A DNA stretch of 64,000 bases from Vespa crabro (Eukaryota; Arthropoda; Insecta; Hymenoptera; Vespidae): positions 15,948,838 through 16,012,837 of the forward strand of contig NC_060955.1 in NCBI RefSeq assembly GCF_910589235.1, given 5' to 3'. Below the pieces are notes generated by a model. That model had not been told where the DNA came from, searched no databases, and saw nothing but the letters and a program-made list of their open reading frames with translations. Every line of letters starts with the position of its first letter. The first letter of the stretch is position 1. The translations under genes were made by a program, and so were the position numbers. Of the stretch, positions 62,830-64,000 are shown piece by piece.

Positions 62830-64000
62830 GTATTTATCAAGTGCTTCGAAACAAAATCTATGTGTTTGTTTTCAAAGTCATTGATTATTTTCCAATTAGC
62901 GTAGAATGTTTTTTTCTTTGATTGTTAGCAAGATTTTTTATTATGTCATCATGAGTATAGTCAAGAAATTTTTTAAATATCTCAAATTATCATTTGAGAA
63001 AAATTGATTGAAAAATTTTTCTTCGTCGGTCTTGGTTCGTTCCTTCTTAAAGTGGATTCAACATCGTGACCTTTTTTGGAAATAAATCTAAAAATAATCG
63101 CAGAATACTGGAATGTGCTATATTTTTTTTTACGTGTTCATGTTTTCTCTCGCTTTTAAAACATTCCGTTCGAATTTATACGATCCAATCGATACGAAAT
63201 GGAATTTTATATAGGGATTCTTTTGTTCATTTTTTTTTTCTTTTCCCCTTTGCTCATATATCTTTTGAATATTGACGAATATAAAATTTCCTTGTGCAAG
63301 TATTTCGAGTTTTTCGAGATGTTAGACATAAAGATGTCCTTTATGGTTGGTAGATAATAAAGTATGCATTACGCACATTATATATTTGACAAATTCCCTT
63401 GGAGTGGAAGATTAAAATGGAAGCGCCAAGTTCAAAGTCTTTCTGTGCACGTAAGAAAAGAAATTAAAGAGATAATGTATTGCGCGAATTACGAGACATC
63501 TGCAACGAGATAAGAGAAAGATGAGTAGAGAGAAAGAAAGCAAACTACGTGTGTTTACCCGACTTTTTGAGCTTTTTCATAGTAGACATCTTGAGGTATT
63601 AATCTTTCAAGTCAAAAGACGGAGATATAAGAGTCCTATGTAGATCTTTTTCTCTCATATTCTTCTTGTAATAATGCAATTCACAGTCACGAATAATGTT
63701 TGATTAAGTCTCATAAGGAACATAATCAAATTCGAATACTGATGCCTTAAAAATTTATGATGCGCAATGAATTCGTTTCGTTGTATCTCATGAAATTAGA
63801 TGGTAGTTTTATTCAATCTTATGTACATATAATTGAAAAATTAAACAATTGCTCATGATCGGCAAGATATTTTTCATATCGACGTATTCTTAGGGAGATA
63901 CTATTAACAAATTTCGCCTCGTTAATTTTTTTCCACTATATAAATAAGAATAAAATCTTGTACCTATTACTATTATTAGGGAACATATTTATGTATACAT

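Larger units (their letters stand above)
33986..64000. other. 30-kb right half: no supportable protein gene
   Basis: I examined the open frames on both strands and found none with a recognisable domain, signal-peptide context or convincing splice-linked structure. Most long frames come from GA/CT repeats (Ser/Leu- or Arg/Glu-rich) or TA repeats (Tyr/Ile-rich). CpG-richer blocks at about 35680-36240, 38480-38560, 39130-39320, 50880-51180, 54400-54560, 57650-58060, 58590-58690, 59930-60720 and 62290-62490 may be regulatory DNA, untranslated exons or small exons. The region could be part of a large intron. Confidence 0.55.

Overview
The window looks like an AT-rich insect nuclear genome, most plausibly Hymenoptera (bee, wasp or ant). 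The grounds are two honeybee-HBG-like secreted GH13 maltases, an insect extracellular LRR gene with short GT-AG introns, CpG dinucleotides that are not visibly depleted, and very many (GA)n/(CT)n microsatellites. I cannot name the species. Gene density is low: three protein-coding genes and one dead retrotransposon in 64 kb.

Left end (1-4319, minus strand): three exons of a large secreted or membrane-associated leucine-rich-repeat protein (signal segment, LRRNT, about 40 LRRs, LRRCT, start of a fibronectin III domain). The class is chaoptin / convoluted / artichoke-like. The gene runs off the left edge. From 4370 to about 21 kb I see no gene, only microsatellites, short tandem repeats and some CpG-richer blocks that could be regulatory.

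Centre (about 21.28-34 kb): a tandem duplication of an intronless alpha-glucosidase (maltase) gene, both copies intact at 571 codons, on the plus strand. Each has its own compact core promoter (TATAAA, then a TCAGT initiator 31-32 bp downstream, then an 11-nt leader) and an AATAAA signal. The 5' flank of copy 2 is split by a 5'-truncated, minus-strand RTE-like LINE (24792-27574) flanked by an 11-bp target-site duplication; copy 1 keeps the empty site. A diverged segment (X, about 24155-24600) just after copy 1 recurs at 33493-33985 after copy 2. This suggests the duplicated unit was 5' flank + maltase + Y + X, and that copy 1 lost (or copy 2 gained) the roughly 3.2-kb Y segment. The copies differ by 22 residues by hand count. 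All catalytic motifs are intact, but one difference lies four residues from the catalytic nucleophile.

Right half (34-64 kb): I find no supportable protein gene. It holds many GA/CT and TA microsatellites, a 14-bp-unit minisatellite, a perfect hairpin, a tRNA-like (SINE-like) relic at about 53.28 kb, and several CpG-richer blocks that may be conserved noncoding DNA or undetected exons.

How the genes relate: the two maltases are paralogues that probably both secrete a sugar-cleaving enzyme. The LRR gene is an unrelated neighbour about 17 kb away. No novel multi-gene system is evident; the most informative locus is the maltase duplication.
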